Positions 19,926 through 20,553 of a DNA stretch of 20,553 nt are shown here, in pieces. Numbering within the stretch: the first letter of the stretch is position 1; each line of letters starts with the position of its first letter. The position numbers were made by a program, and so were the translations under genes. Origin of the DNA: CBDUUP01 sp965370435 (GTDB lineage Bacteria > Chloroflexota > Anaerolineae > Anaerolineales > UBA11579); assembly GCA_965370435.1 (NCBI GenBank), contig CBDUUP010000027.1, positions 1 through 20,553 on the forward strand, given 5' to 3'. The notes under the pieces were generated by a model. The model did not search any database. It was not told the DNA's origin and saw only the letters and a program-made list of their open reading frames with translations.

Positions 19926-20553
19926 TCAGAGTAGGCTTGTTATGCCTTGCAGAAGGAAGTCAACGCCCAGGTAGATGAAGAATATGCTGCAAATCAAGAT
20001 GATCCCCCGGAAAATGCGGTCGGTGATCCAACGCCGTCCGCTGCCGACCACCGCGGAGAGGGTGGTGTCCCAGGCGAAGTCGGCGCTGATATGGCCGAAG
20101 TAGAAGGCGGTCACTGCGCTGAGGCCAATTTCTTGGCTGCCTTGGGCCAGGTATCCGGCGGCCACGGTCACCCACCAGGCGTACCAGAAGGGGTTGCTGA
20201 AGGTGGTGATGACGCCCAGGCCGACCAGTTCCCAGCGAGAGGCGGTTTGGGAATGTTGGTCGGGGCGAGGGAGATGGGTCCGGCCGCGCAAGACGTCCAG
20301 CGCCATGACCGCGCCCATCCAGATCAGCAGCAGGCCGCCCAGGAGGGCGATGAGGGTCTGGATGGTGGGATTGGTCAGCACGGTGGTCAGTCCCAGGGCG
20401 ATCAGGAGGGCCATGAGCAATTCGGCGAAGGCGTGGCCGGTTGCGACCAGCGGGCCTACCTGCCAGCCCCGGCGCGGCGATTGGCTGACGATGGCGGTGG
20501 AGACCGGGCCGGGGGAAACCACTGCGCCAAAGCCAACCAGGAATGAGAAAACG
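19926..20553 (-). CDS. LysE-family exporter, 5' end beyond the window
   Basis: A second LysE/RhtB-type exporter on the - strand, convergent with the GT-C-like gene (26 bases between stops). The frame stays open past the GTG at 20522 to the window edge (VFSFLVGFGAVVSPGPVSTA), so the true start lies outside. The conserved first-helix PGP motif (SPGPVSTAIV) and the ATGHAFAELLMALLIALGL second helix are clear; LGVITTFSNPFWYAWW carries the mid-protein Asn-Pro motif. It has about six hydrophobic segments. Similarity to the LysE-type protein at 6827-7462 is only at family level, so it is not a recent duplicate. The substrate is unknown; amino-acid export is the family norm. No clear terminator lies between the convergent genes. 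Confidence 0.9.
   Translation of the reverse strand, partial: VFSFLVGFGAVVSPGPVSTAIVSQSPRRGWQVGPLVATGHAFAELLMALLIALGLTTVLTNPTIQTLIALLGGLLLIWMGAVMALDVLRGRTHLPRPDQHSQTASRWELVGLGVITTFSNPFWYAWWVTVAAGYLAQGSQEIGLSAVTAFYFGHISADFAWDTTLSAVVGSGRRWITDRIFRGIILICSIFFIYLGVDFLLQGITSLL

Noticed and set aside
6827..20553. The two LysE-family genes as a recent duplication framing a mobile region
   Set aside because: They share family motifs but little direct sequence similarity, and no repeats or integrase genes border the interval.
1..20553. tRNA, rRNA or other known structured RNA genes
   Set aside because: No cloverleaf, conserved T-loop words or rRNA signatures were found on either strand by eye.

Overview
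The window looks like a chromosomal segment of an anaerobic, GC-rich bacterium, most likely an uncultured Chloroflexota (Anaerolineae-like) lineage. This is inferred from the gene mix: a ferredoxin-linked branched-chain-type 2-oxoacid oxidoreductase, a peptide ABC transporter, a divergent MurJ, large polytopic GT-C/YfhO-type membrane proteins, and short word-like periodic DNA repeats of a kind I recall from such metagenomic genomes. No rRNA, tRNA, CRISPR array or phage gene was seen.

Layout. (1) 1-2642: 3' end of a peptide/oligopeptide ABC transporter operon on the + strand: the C-terminal part of the solute-binding protein, a strong terminator-like hairpin, then DppB- and DppC-type permeases; no ATPase gene follows. 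(2) 2668-3557: an internally deleted insertion-sequence remnant, with both terminal inverted repeats and a frameshifted transposase pseudogene on the - strand. (3) 3800-6828: a four-gene 2-oxoacid:ferredoxin oxidoreductase operon (delta-alpha-beta-gamma, VOR/KOR type). It is preceded by a candidate Leu/Ile-rich leader ORF with competing hairpins and closed by a very strong terminator. (4) 6827-9214, - strand: two secreted or membrane-anchored proteins I do not recognise and a LysE-family exporter. The middle gene appears to lack a normal start codon. (5) 9567-10931: an M20-family metallo-dipeptidase. (6) 11022-19899, + strand: an envelope-directed run of MurJ-like flippase, PlsC-like acyltransferase, a coiled-coil protein with a J-domain-like HPD segment, a GT-C-like membrane protein, a YfhO-like membrane protein, and a paralogue of the first GT-C-like protein. 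(7) 19926-end, - strand: a second LysE-family exporter, cut by the window edge.

How it fits together. The transporter, dipeptidase and oxoacid oxidoreductase suit a peptide- and amino-acid-fermenting lifestyle: import peptides, hydrolyse them, transaminate, and oxidatively decarboxylate the 2-oxoacids with ferredoxin as acceptor. The LysE-type exporters could relieve amino-acid excess. The MurJ/PlsC/GT-C/YfhO group suggests assembly or glycosylation of an envelope lipid or polymer.

The most unusual signal is structural. From 10.93 to 18.93 kb there are six short arrays of degenerate 7-, 8- or 9-bp words. They sit at gene edges, and three are translated in frame: at the YfhO-like N-terminus, in its last membrane helix and tail, and in a loop of the second GT-C-like protein. 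A second theme is -10-like hexamers placed 6-8 bases before start codons, without a Shine-Dalgarno sequence, which suggests leaderless transcripts for several genes.
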